A model generated the notes under the pieces. It was not told the origin of the DNA and made no database searches. It saw only the letters and a program-made list of their open reading frames with translations. Position numbers and translations under genes: made by a program. A stretch of DNA of 64,000 nucleotides from Psychrosphaera ytuae (GTDB lineage: Bacteria; Pseudomonadota; Gammaproteobacteria; Enterobacterales; Alteromonadaceae): the NCBI RefSeq assembly GCF_017638545.1, contig NZ_CP072110.1, positions 2,170,001 through 2,234,000 of the forward strand. Direction: 5' to 3'. Positions 7,296-16,167 of the stretch are shown one piece after another. The first letter of the stretch is position 1. Each line of letters opens with the position of its first letter.

Positions 7296-9968
7296 TTAGT
7301 CAAACTCGTAAGTGTAACTTACGCTAAATGCCATGCCTTTTTCGCGTTCGCGTACGATGACGTCAGACTGGGTCACTTCCTGATCTTCGTTTAAGAGATT
7401 TTTGATCTTAAACTTAATCTTGGAGTTAAAGTCTGGGTAATAGGTATAAACCACATCAAGTGAATGGAACGGCTGTTCGTAGGCATCTTCTCGGCCACCA
7501 ACACCAGCAGCAAGAATACGCTCACCAAACACGTTGTAAACCAACGAGCTTGAGTGATTGCCATCGGTAGAATCGTAGTTTAACTGCAAGTTAACGACAT
7601 ACTCAGAATGGCCCGTCATGCGTTTAGTCGGGTTGGTTAAGTTAGCTGCTAGGCCTGGGTCAATCACGGCTTCTGAGTCAGAAAGTGTGACATTACCTGA
7701 TGTAAAGATGCCATCTGCTAAGAAGGTTAAGTCATATAACCATTCAGCTTCGATACCGTATACTTCTGCGGTTTCACCATTTACAAATGACGCCGAATAG
7801 TCCGAATCACCAACACGTAAAATCGTCTCGATTGGAGCTTCAATGTCTTTGTAGAAAGCGGCCACTGAGAAATTATCGCCTGCTGCACCGTAATACTCAT
7901 AACGCAAATCGTAGTTTTTGATTGGGCTAGACTGAAGACCAACCACACCAATGGTACGAATATCCGTTAGAGGGTCATAGTAAGCAACCGGAGATACTTC
8001 ACGAAGGTCTGGACGAACGACAGTTTCACCGTAGCCAAAGCGGATTTGGTAGTTTTCGCCACTCATGTAAGTGAATGAAAGTGCAGCGTAGGTATCGTCC
8101 TCTTGAATAGTACCGGCCTCAATACGCTCCGGAGAGAAGTAAATATCCAAGTCTTCAGGTGTGAAGATCAGGCTCGAAGAACCCATGGACACTTGCTTAA
8201 ACTCTTCCCAGCGCAAACCACCACTGAAACGCCATTTAGTGTCGTAAATAACATCAAAGGCACCATATGCAGCATCAATCTTCTGTGCGGCATAATAGTC
8301 ATCGGCATCCGGTGCAGTAGGTTCATTGAAGCTTACATCAAGGTTATTTGCATCAATGAATTCATCCGTCAGATAGTCTGAGTTGTTAAGAGGGTCTCCG
8401 CCATTGTCAATCTCGACACCGGCAGCGCCTGAGTTAACAGCGAACGATGACGTTTGATAAACACGTGCACGGTCGCTGAAGTCATAACCGGCTTTAAATT
8501 CCATTTCGAATGAAGACGTAAATACAGGCAGGGTAAAGTTACCACCGTATGATTTTACGTTGTCTTCCATTTCGGTAAACGAATACATAACACGGTTGTC
8601 ATCACCTGTGATTTCCGATGAGGCATAGTTGCCATTGTCATATCTGTCACGGAACTTAAACTCTGCATTCATTGGAATATCAGTTGTCGCTTCTGATTCT
8701 GTGTACTGCCAATCAAAGCCTAAACCGTTGTAATCCAAAAACGTATGCTGACCTAACAATTGCGACACCATTAACTCACGCTCTTCATAGTTGAACATGT
8801 GAGAACGGTTTGCCTGACCGTCACCGGCAATAGTAAAGGTAGAACTACCCGCTGGTGACTCTTGAATGGCGACTTCAGACTCGTCTTCGTTATCTTGCAA
8901 TAAGATGTTTGACCACGTGACCTTGTGGTTATCTTTGTTGTAACCGATATTAAACACAGCATTTAAGCGCTCGTTTTCGGTTGTCACAAACGACTCTTTC
9001 TTGGTCTCGTAACAAGAGGCGCTGATTTGCTCAGAGGTATTTAGTTCTGTTGCACAACCATCAGATACTTCAGAAGAAATCACTGCAGTTGTCTTATCAC
9101 CTGCATCCCAAGAAGTGTCATACGCAATCGATGCTAAAAAGCCCAAATCACCGCCGTATAGCTCCATGCTGTGGCCGATGTGTGCTTTGATATTGTATGA
9201 AGGATCGAGAGACTCTTCTTTCAAATCAAAGTTTCGTGGCAAGGCTTTAAGTAGTTCTTTGTTCACTGCCAGGGCTTTGGCTCCCGCAGTTCCGTTTTCG
9301 TCGCTTACAAACTGATTGCGCTCGGCAATCGATGAGGTACTAAAGTCACCGCGATAAAAAACGTTGGCTTCTAATAACTTAGAGCTAATTCCAGAATCGT
9401 CTAGTCGGTAAGTGTTACCTTCAGACGCTGACGTATCGTATCCTAGACCAACTTCAATACCCGCAGTGAACTCTGACGGCACTGACTTAGTTCTGATATC
9501 GATGGCACCACCGCCAAATGCCGCTGGCATGGAAGGCGAATAGGCTTTTTGTACAGATAAGCTTTCAATGATGCTCGAAGGGAATATATCAAGAGGAACG
9601 ACGTTGCGTGTTAAGTCTGGGCTTGGAATACTAGCACCGTTTAGCCGTGCAGATGAATAACGCTCACCCAAACCACGTACATAAATAAATTTGCCATCAA
9701 CCAGGGTCAAACCTGTCACGCGGCGTAATGCCGATGCAGCATCGCTGTCACCGGTTCTTGATAATTGTTCAGCACCTAAAATATCTGCAACAAACGCTTG
9801 TCCTCGGCGTTCTTCGATGACGGCTGCTGCACTACCTTGCAGGCGAGTACCAACAGCAACAACCTCTTCGATTTCATCATCATCCGCGGCCATCACTAGG
9901 TTAGCTTGTGCCAACAATCCTAATGACACAGCGAAGCTGATAGTGTTGAGCTTTCGTTGATTTCTCAT
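7296..9968 (-). CDS. TonB-dependent outer-membrane receptor
   Basis: The 890-residue protein has a signal peptide (ending at VMAADDDE) and a TonB-box-like segment EEVVAVG. A plug domain follows (about residues 50-170, including KFIYVRGLGERYSSARLNGA and AFGGGAIDIRTKS). Its long beta-barrel ends in an aromatic-rich strand (FSVSYTYEFD), as outer-membrane porins do. It would import a large or scarce solute using TonB energy. The ligand cannot be read from sequence. It lies 91 bases downstream of a beta-helix-like lipoprotein gene in the same direction, and the pair shares an upstream PhoB-box-like site. That suggests a phosphate-linked substrate, but this is inference. Confidence 0.93.
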   Translation of the reverse strand: MRNQRKLNTISFAVSLGLLAQANLVMAADDDEIEEVVAVGTRLQGSAAAVIEERRGQAFVADILGAEQLSRTGDSDAASALRRVTGLTLVDGKFIYVRGLGERYSSARLNGASIPSPDLTRNVVPLDIFPSSIIESLSVQKAYSPSMPAAFGGGAIDIRTKSVPSEFTAGIEVGLGYDTSASEGNTYRLDDSGISSKLLEANVFYRGDFSTSSIAERNQFVSDENGTAGAKALAVNKELLKALPRNFDLKEESLDPSYNIKAHIGHSMELYGGDLGFLASIAYDTSWDAGDKTTAVISSEVSDGCATELNTSEQISASCYETKKESFVTTENERLNAVFNIGYNKDNHKVTWSNILLQDNEDESEVAIQESPAGSSTFTIAGDGQANRSHMFNYEERELMVSQLLGQHTFLDYNGLGFDWQYTESEATTDIPMNAEFKFRDRYDNGNYASSEITGDDNRVMYSFTEMEDNVKSYGGNFTLPVFTSSFEMEFKAGYDFSDRARVYQTSSFAVNSGAAGVEIDNGGDPLNNSDYLTDEFIDANNLDVSFNEPTAPDADDYYAAQKIDAAYGAFDVIYDTKWRFSGGLRWEEFKQVSMGSSSLIFTPEDLDIYFSPERIEAGTIQEDDTYAALSFTYMSGENYQIRFGYGETVVRPDLREVSPVAYYDPLTDIRTIGVVGLQSSPIKNYDLRYEYYGAAGDNFSVAAFYKDIEAPIETILRVGDSDYSASFVNGETAEVYGIEAEWLYDLTFLADGIFTSGNVTLSDSEAVIDPGLAANLTNPTKRMTGHSEYVVNLQLNYDSTDGNHSSSLVYNVFGERILAAGVGGREDAYEQPFHSLDVVYTYYPDFNSKIKFKIKNLLNEDQEVTQSDVIVREREKGMAFSVSYTYEFD

Positions 9969-10003
9969 TTTAGATTCCTAATAAGTAAAGTGGGGATCAA
10001 AAG

Positions 10004-10041
10004 CGTGGGCGCGAAGTGTATTTTTAGCGCATGCGCCCACG
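10004..10041 (-). repeat. Intergenic hairpin between lipoprotein and receptor genes
   Basis: A perfect 9-base inverted repeat (CGTGGGCGC at 10004-10012, GCGCCCACG at 10033-10041) encloses a 20-base loop. On the minus strand it is followed only by CTTTTGATC, so it is a poor terminator. It is better read as an mRNA-processing, stability or partial-attenuation element that could give the upstream lipoprotein more expression than the receptor. Confidence 0.55.
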
Positions 10042-10059
10042 TTGATTGAGTACTGGTGA

Positions 10060-11646
10060 TTAGTCAGCTTTTGCTGCTGTAACCGCCATCTGTACCCACT
10101 TGTACCAGTTTGAATCTGTGTCTTGGTCTGATACTGCACCGATGTAGCTTGCGTCTGCATCTGCTGAAGACGCTGCTAAGTTTGTTGATGCTGTGTTAGT
10201 AGAGAAACCATCCGCTGCTAGTACGTCAGATGCGGTACCAAGGCGAACATTCAAACCACCATTGTCAAACCAGTCTGTTTTTGCAGTAGCAACTAGAGCA
10301 GCTGGAGCGTCTGCAGAGAAGGTCGCGTCGCCTTTAAACTCTGCGATACAAGCCATTGTAGAGCCCGCGAAAGAAATCTTATCTGCTTCTTTTTCACCGT
10401 CTGTTTTAAATTCGATACATTCAGTGCCGTTTGCAGTTTGCTCTTTAACCATCAATACATTGTGGTAAGCCGTGTTAATACGGTCATCAAACTTAAACGC
10501 TTGTGAAGGGTCCTCGTCACGAACAGAGTTTTGGTCGTGTGTGATAACAGTTACGTTAGAGATCTTAGGTACGTCTGAACGAGGGTCATCCGCAGCGTCA
10601 CCTTTTAGACCATCTGTTTCAAAGCCGTTATTGCCCATATAAACCACTGAACCGTCATCTAATGTCACTGAGCCGTGCATAACGAATAAGTGAGACGCGT
10701 TACCTTGCCAGCCTGCATCTAGGTCAAACGAGTCATCTTGAGTATCCGTTACAACGATGTTGTAAAGGTCAGCCGCACCACCAAAGATTTCAACACCATC
10801 GTCAAAACCTTGGTGAATGTGGATGAATGAGAATTCTGAGTTAGAACCAACCGCATTTAGTGTAAGAGAGTTAAGGTCGTCGCCTTCACCACCAACACGA
10901 GGGCCTGAACCAGCGTAGTAGATTTTTGCGTAACGCAGTGTACCGCTCGAGTCAGCGTTGTTGTCACCACCAAAGTGAGACAAGATACCTTCAGACTCTG
11001 CATTACAAGTACCGTCAGTGCGCTCAGTAGGAGTACATTGGTCAGTTACACCAAAACCGTTGATGATGATGCCACCCCAGTCAGCGTATAGTGGTAAAGT
11101 ACCTTCAACATTCAAACGGTCAAATGCTTTGGCAGAAGTGAACGTGATTGGGTCATCAAACGTACCAATTGCGTTGATTTTTGCGCCACGTGCAATACGT
11201 AAAATTGCTTCACCTGATTTAAATGCCAGAGTTGCGCCTGCTTGCACTGTCATAACAGGGCCGTTTGAATCTACCGTACAACCTGTTGTTGTTTTACAGT
11301 CTTGACCAATTTGAAGGGCACCATCAAATACGTGAACACCGTCATTTTCTAATTTAGCAAATGTTACGTTTTCTGTGATTTCGATGTTTTTGCTCGCAAA
11401 TACTGTGTCGTACATACAGTCAGTGCCGTCAAACGTACCTTGTAGTTCGCCATATGACGCACAAGGGTTGTTATCTGCTGGGTTAGCACCGCCATTGTAT
11501 GTTGGAGAGTTGTCGCCAACGCTATTGTCTACTGTCGACGTGCTGTTGTCGTTTACAGTAGGAGTGATGTTGATGTCACCACCACAAGCGGTTAAAGAAA
11601 CGGCTGCTGCCACGAGTGAAACACGAAAGATATTTTTAAGTTCCAT
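10060..11646 (-). CDS. Beta-helix-like surface or periplasmic lipoprotein paired with a TonB receptor
   Basis: The 528-residue protein has a lipoprotein signal peptide with lipobox LTAC (Cys21), followed by an Asp/Asn/Ser/Thr-rich linker. The remainder has repeated short strands such as FSFIHIHQGFDDGVEIFGGA and LYNIVVTDTQDDSFDLDAGW, with regular Asp/Asn/Gly turns, resembling a right-handed parallel beta-helix of the pectate-lyase type. No catalytic motif is evident. It is the first gene of a two-gene unit with the TonB-dependent receptor. A substrate-capturing or accessory surface lipoprotein is a plausible role, but I do not recognise a named family. A PhoB-box-like array lies about 80-120 bases upstream. 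Confidence 0.8.
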   Translation of the reverse strand: MELKNIFRVSLVAAAVSLTACGGDINITPTVNDNSTSTVDNSVGDNSPTYNGGANPADNNPCASYGELQGTFDGTDCMYDTVFASKNIEITENVTFAKLENDGVHVFDGALQIGQDCKTTTGCTVDSNGPVMTVQAGATLAFKSGEAILRIARGAKINAIGTFDDPITFTSAKAFDRLNVEGTLPLYADWGGIIINGFGVTDQCTPTERTDGTCNAESEGILSHFGGDNNADSSGTLRYAKIYYAGSGPRVGGEGDDLNSLTLNAVGSNSEFSFIHIHQGFDDGVEIFGGAADLYNIVVTDTQDDSFDLDAGWQGNASHLFVMHGSVTLDDGSVVYMGNNGFETDGLKGDAADDPRSDVPKISNVTVITHDQNSVRDEDPSQAFKFDDRINTAYHNVLMVKEQTANGTECIEFKTDGEKEADKISFAGSTMACIAEFKGDATFSADAPAALVATAKTDWFDNGGLNVRLGTASDVLAADGFSTNTASTNLAASSADADASYIGAVSDQDTDSNWYKWVQMAVTAAKAD

Positions 11647-11724
11647 TTTGGTCTCCGATGTTGAAACTGGTAACTGATTGAATCGTTATGTTGTAAAAAC
11701 TGGAGCACAATCTACTGACCAAAA

Positions 11725-11764
11725 ATGACAGTTTTATAAATCCAATGTGACGCTTGCGTGACAA
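11725..11764 (-). promoter_or_regulatory. Candidate Pho box and promoter upstream of the lipoprotein-receptor pair
   Basis: On the minus strand TTGTCAC (11764-11758) and GCGTCAC (11753-11747) stand 11 bases apart, as the half-sites of a PhoB box do (consensus CTGTCAT, 4 bases, CTGTCAY). A -10-like TATAAA follows 8 bases later (11738-11733). An exact CTGTCAT (11731-11725) sits a further 22 bases on, in phase with the 11-base period. The first two half-sites each match 5 of 7 positions, so this is a candidate only. The leader to the ATG at 11646 would be about 80 bases. Confidence 0.4.
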
Positions 11765-11896
11765 AAATTACAAAGAAAAGTAGTCGGTTAGTGAGTGTTT
11801 TTAGGTTTTTGGTAATAAAACTATGATGGTGAATTCAGGCTGGAAATCGCTGAAATGGCCTGTTTATAAGAGGTTGGAGCAAAACGAATGACGGTT

Positions 11897-13993
11897 TTAT
11901 TTGGTCTGTTCATTCAAGGTTTCAATAATGTTACAAAGCGCACGAGTATCGATGATGTGATCTTTGTCATATAAATTTCGATTTAACGTTTGGATAATTT
12001 GCAGAATTTGCTGCTCATATTCAGGCGCGTTTTGGGTTAGCACTTGTTGGTGTTGTTGAAGCGACATGGTCCAATCGATTTGGTTGAGATCTGGTTTTTG
12101 TGTCGTAGCGCTTAATGCTGTGTACAATCGAGTCAAAACCATGCGTTCAGGGGACAATTTTGGTTGCTTAAAGTGTCGTACTATCAACCAAACTATAAGC
12201 AACAGGATACATAAGGTAATCAAAGCGCCAATAAGGTAACCGAAGGTTGCCAAACTAAACCACTCTTTGACGACGTTTTCTCGTTTATTATTATCAAAAT
12301 CCAGTACCCAAACGGTCCAATAATAATCGAGCGACTGTAATTGCTGACGGAGTTGATTTAGCCATGGGGTTTGTTTCACAAAGTTGATAGCGGCATTTTG
12401 GTTAGCGACCTCGGCTTGCAGAGAAACTTCTAAACCGCTTTGAATGCGTTCGGGTGATACAGCCCCCGTAGGGTCTATTCGCTGCCATTGTTGATCGGGT
12501 GTTAAGTATTCAACCCACGCATGGGCACTGCGATCGTAAATATTCAAATATTGGCCGTTTGGATTGAGCTCACTACCGTGATAACCGGTCACTACCCTTG
12601 CTGGTACTCCGATACTGCGCAGCATAAAGGCATGAACACTGGCGTAATGAGCACAAAAACCTTGTTTACTCTCGAACATAAAGTCATCTAGGTGCTCTCC
12701 GCTTAAAGGCCGGGGCGATAAAGTATAAACGAAGCCTTGGCTCGAAAAATAATTCAAAACAGCTCGGTTAAACGCAAACAACGTTTTGGCAGAAGTCACT
12801 CTTTGTTCTGTACTGATATTGGCCAATAGAGCCTGACTGAGTGCTCTGACTTTTGGGTTAGAGTTATTAGGTAGACGGGTATTAATTTCTAAATCACTTT
12901 CTGTCACCGGTAAGACATTGGTGGGCGCTAGGTTTTGGGCTTGGTATTTGATCCGCTTACTGATTGATTTAGTGCTCAATAATCGGCTGTCGTTAGTGAG
13001 CATGATTTGGTTGTGTTGGGGCATACTTGTGCCGTAGGTTAACAACCAAGGCTGGTGGCTTGGTTCTGCAATGATGGACAAAGAAAGGTCAGAACTTAAC
13101 AAATCCAATGATGATTGCTGCTGAGGAGAAGGCGTTGGCCTGTCTGAACGTGTGACTTTTCTTTGAGGGTTTTGACGCCACGTTTTACCGTTAAAATCTT
13201 CTAAAGTAAGGACCCGCCAATATTGACTCGCGTGGTCATTTAACAAGCCATTAACTAGCTCTTGATTTCCGCTTAACTCGACCCGAAACGCCAAACGATT
13301 AGAGCTGGCTAATTGCGCGATATCACCCGGAGTCATAGTATCGCTTAGCCCCGTCGAAGATTGCTTTTGTTCAGGCAGTTTCCAAAACGGCGAAAGGGCA
13401 GGCATCAACACAAAGGTTGCTGCTGAGAGCACTAAACAACTCAATACCATTACGAAAAAATGGGGCGGCTTAATACTCATAGTCGTATCTGGGCTCTGAT
13501 AAGATTGAGATTGGCACAGGTACAAGGTGACAAAGAGCCCTAGCACCACCATTAATGCGTACAGGCTCCATTGTAAATCTTGTTGATAGATAAACGACAC
13601 GGCAGTTAATAGCAGCGAGACGACAAATACTTGTTTGGCCCATTTTGAGCTGTTCAAATCGGCAGTAACAAGCCACAACAAAACACCAGAAAACAATAAA
13701 TTGACCATGGCGTTCAATAATCCAAGTTGTTTTGCTGATACGATAATTAACCCAAAAAAAGCCAAGGCGCCGACATTTTTGACCAAGGTTATGTGTTTGA
13801 CGGATTTCATCATCCAATGAGTTTTTCTTAATAACACCACTTGGATCAAAACAAGTAAGCTACTGATGACAATTATCGAGCTCAATAAGGCCTCAAACAA
13901 CAAAGGAATCGTCGCAAGTAGCAAGACATTAAACGCTGCAGTAGCGAGAGGGAGCAATGTTTGTGAAGACACAGTTCGAGCCACAATACTCAT
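11897..13993 (-). CDS. tgpA: TgpA-type membrane transglutaminase-like protein (DUF3488)
   Basis: The 698-residue protein has five to six N-terminal membrane helices (about residues 1-200, DUF3488). A periplasmic transglutaminase-core domain follows, then one further membrane helix (near residues 555-580) and a cytoplasmic tail (DUF4129-like). The catalytic triad is visible: Cys in KQGFCAHYAS, His in RSAHAWVEY, Asp in QRIDPTGAV. Pseudomonas TgpA, in the same gene order, is essential, but its substrate is unknown. Its ATG overlaps the DUF58 stop by four bases (ATGA), indicating translational coupling in a moxR-DUF58-tgpA operon. Confidence 0.9.
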   Translation of the reverse strand: MSIVARTVSSQTLLPLATAAFNVLLLATIPLLFEALLSSIIVISSLLVLIQVVLLRKTHWMMKSVKHITLVKNVGALAFFGLIIVSAKQLGLLNAMVNLLFSGVLLWLVTADLNSSKWAKQVFVVSLLLTAVSFIYQQDLQWSLYALMVVLGLFVTLYLCQSQSYQSPDTTMSIKPPHFFVMVLSCLVLSAATFVLMPALSPFWKLPEQKQSSTGLSDTMTPGDIAQLASSNRLAFRVELSGNQELVNGLLNDHASQYWRVLTLEDFNGKTWRQNPQRKVTRSDRPTPSPQQQSSLDLLSSDLSLSIIAEPSHQPWLLTYGTSMPQHNQIMLTNDSRLLSTKSISKRIKYQAQNLAPTNVLPVTESDLEINTRLPNNSNPKVRALSQALLANISTEQRVTSAKTLFAFNRAVLNYFSSQGFVYTLSPRPLSGEHLDDFMFESKQGFCAHYASVHAFMLRSIGVPARVVTGYHGSELNPNGQYLNIYDRSAHAWVEYLTPDQQWQRIDPTGAVSPERIQSGLEVSLQAEVANQNAAINFVKQTPWLNQLRQQLQSLDYYWTVWVLDFDNNKRENVVKEWFSLATFGYLIGALITLCILLLIVWLIVRHFKQPKLSPERMVLTRLYTALSATTQKPDLNQIDWTMSLQQHQQVLTQNAPEYEQQILQIIQTLNRNLYDKDHIIDTRALCNIIETLNEQTK

Positions 13994-15057
13994 GACTCGA
14001 ATTCTCGTTTTGACTTTTGTAAGTCAGATTTAGCCAAGCCAAATCCGCCTAATGTGCGGAGGCATTGTTGAAATGACGCTTCATCACCTTTGTACTGAAC
14101 TTGAGCGTGCTGCCCTCGATAGCCCGACAGCTCTAATACAAAAGGTTGTTTCTGTCGGTGTAAATCGAGTACTGCTTGGGTCAGCACCGAAAGCTTATAT
14201 TCAAGGGAGCCTTTTTTAATAGAAGATAAAGTCAATGCCACTTCCGTTTGTTGCTCATCAACAAAATCTTTAAGCAAGAGGTCCCCCTGCGCTTGTTTAG
14301 CATACTGTTTCCAGGCGACTTGAGACATGGGAGAGCCAGGAACGAACGTCCTAATCCCATCAAACTGACGGTCAACGCTTTGGCTTTCTAGTACTAGACT
14401 ATGCGAGTCTGAGTTAGCTCCCTGCTTTGCGTTGGGGTCGGTTTCATTTTGTTGTTGGTTGTGCTCCGTGTTCTGTTGGGCCGTTTTGAATTGCCAATCG
14501 CCTTTTACTGGCTTTGGAAATGCCCAAAACGATTCATCAAAACGCAAATATGACCACGCCTTGACTAAGCCAAAAGGGTACTCAGATTTTATTTTAAGGA
14601 TGGCTGGTTGCTGTAAACCGCGATTTGTTATTGGCAAAAAAACGCTGAGAGTATGCGTTTGTAGAGTGCCGTAATCAAAGTTAAGCTCCTGACGGTCTTG
14701 CCAAAAACTCAATTGCATAGGAGTAAAGGGCTTAGCGCTTTTAGTAACCTTTATAAACAATGTTGTTGCTTCGCCAACATAGCCATCTTTAATAGAAATG
14801 GCATCAAACTGACAGCGGATCATATTGTTAAAACAGGCATGCAAAGACCAAATGAACATAAAGAACAGGAAATAGCTCAATATTAAAATAGGGTTGTTTT
14901 GGTAATTGGTTCCGAGTACAAAGATGATCAATACCGCCAATAGATATAAAAAACCAAAGCGAGTCGGGAAAATAAATAGCTGCTGGTGGCCTAATTTAAA
15001 TGATGACTTGATTTCAAATCGTTTGGCAATCCAGTTTGATACCCGAGCTTCAAGCAT
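13990..15057 (-). CDS. DUF58 domain-containing membrane protein
   Basis: The 355-residue protein has two N-terminal membrane helices (about residues 30-75), then a soluble region carrying the DUF58 signature: DGIRTFVPGSPMSQVAWKQYAK followed by LLLKDFVDEQ. DUF58 proteins resemble von Willebrand factor A domains and accompany MoxR ATPases and transglutaminase-like proteins; their biochemical function is not settled. The segment between about residues 180 and 215 is an unusually Gln/Asn-rich low-complexity linker. The gene is flanked by moxR (23-base gap) and tgpA (four-base overlap). Confidence 0.9.
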   Translation of the reverse strand: MLEARVSNWIAKRFEIKSSFKLGHQQLFIFPTRFGFLYLLAVLIIFVLGTNYQNNPILILSYFLFFMFIWSLHACFNNMIRCQFDAISIKDGYVGEATTLFIKVTKSAKPFTPMQLSFWQDRQELNFDYGTLQTHTLSVFLPITNRGLQQPAILKIKSEYPFGLVKAWSYLRFDESFWAFPKPVKGDWQFKTAQQNTEHNQQQNETDPNAKQGANSDSHSLVLESQSVDRQFDGIRTFVPGSPMSQVAWKQYAKQAQGDLLLKDFVDEQQTEVALTLSSIKKGSLEYKLSVLTQAVLDLHRQKQPFVLELSGYRGQHAQVQYKGDEASFQQCLRTLGGFGLAKSDLQKSKREFES

Positions 15058-15080
15058 GACTATCTTCGACCCTAGCCCTA

Positions 15081-16019
15081 TTATTCAAACACATTGACCG
15101 ACGCCAAAATTGAGTCACTGTATTGATTTGCTGAGCTCGTACTATGCCCAGAGCGGAGCCTGTGCTCGGCAACCGCAGGAAACACAGCTTTGACATCATC
15201 GGCGTCGATAAAGGTTTTTCCACTTAAGTACGCATAAGCTTGTGCCGCTTTAATAAGTGCAAGTCCCGCTCTTGGTGACAATGGGTTTGGATAAACACCT
15301 TCGGTTCGACTGTAGTGTAATAAGCGCATTACATAGCGGACAACGACATCAGATTTGTGTACTTCGAGCACATCTTGTTGAGCTTGTTGCAGCTGCTCTG
15401 GTGTCATGACTGGTTTGGCTCGGCGCTGTTTGGATTTATCAGTGGACATTAATAGTTCAAATTCGGCCGATTCTGGTGGATAACCAAGTTGCAGACGCAT
15501 TAAAAATCGGTCTAATTGAGACTCAGGTAAAGGATAGGTGCCACTTTGATGAACTGGGTTTTGAGTGGCTAAAACAAAATGAGGGGTTGGCAACGTATAA
15601 GTTGAACCGTCAATAGAGACTTGCTGTTCTTCCATTGCTTCGAGAAGGGCACTTTGTGTTTTTGGATTCGCTCGGTTAATTTCATCGGCCAACAGTAACT
15701 GTGAAAAAATCGGCCCTTGATGAAAAGTAAAGGCTTGTTTTGACTGATCAAAAATAGACACACCCAACACATCAGCGGGCAACATATCTGAGGTAAATTG
15801 ACTGCGTTGGTACTCCAATTGAAATACATCGGCAAGGGCATGAGATAGTGTCGTTTTGCCCATACCGGGTAAGTCTTCAATGAGCAAATGGCCATTTGCG
15901 AGTAAACACGTGACGGCGAGTTTAACTTGTTGCTCCTTGCCCAGCACGACTTGGTTAAGTTGGGTCATTGCTTTAATTAGGCACTGCTGTGTCTGGTTTT
16001 GAGCCTCAGTCAATTTCAT
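15081..16019 (-). CDS. MoxR-family AAA+ ATPase
   Basis: The 312-residue protein has Walker A (EDLPGMGKTTLSHALA), Walker B (LLLADEINRANPKTQSALLEAMEE) and a sensor-1-like stretch (FVLATQNPVHQSGTYPLPE). These are hallmarks of the MoxR group of AAA+ proteins. MoxR proteins are thought to act as chaperone-like ATPases that activate partners carrying VWA or DUF58 domains. It is the first gene of the operon with DUF58 and tgpA. Only about 150 bases separate it from the divergent hydrolase gene, so their promoters are back-to-back. Confidence 0.93.
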   Translation of the reverse strand: MKLTEAQNQTQQCLIKAMTQLNQVVLGKEQQVKLAVTCLLANGHLLIEDLPGMGKTTLSHALADVFQLEYQRSQFTSDMLPADVLGVSIFDQSKQAFTFHQGPIFSQLLLADEINRANPKTQSALLEAMEEQQVSIDGSTYTLPTPHFVLATQNPVHQSGTYPLPESQLDRFLMRLQLGYPPESAEFELLMSTDKSKQRRAKPVMTPEQLQQAQQDVLEVHKSDVVVRYVMRLLHYSRTEGVYPNPLSPRAGLALIKAAQAYAYLSGKTFIDADDVKAVFPAVAEHRLRSGHSTSSANQYSDSILASVNVFE

Positions 16020-16167
16020 AAGCTTATCTTTTTTATCCTATTACCAACTCGCGTCTGTTAAGTGTTGCTTACGGTCAAACAAAAGTAAACGCACAATTAA
16101 CTTGTATTTTTTCGGTCACGACTTATCATTTCTGACATCCGACCAGTTATTTAAATGGAGCACCTCA

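Noticed and set aside
11714..11720. A fourth Pho half-site in phase (GGTCAGT)
   Set aside because: It matches almost none of the CTGTCAY positions, so only the three better repeats were counted.
16102..16167. Upstream extension of the alpha/beta hydrolase from a TTG
   Set aside because: There is no ribosome site at the TTG, whereas the GTG at 16168 has GGAG at ideal spacing.
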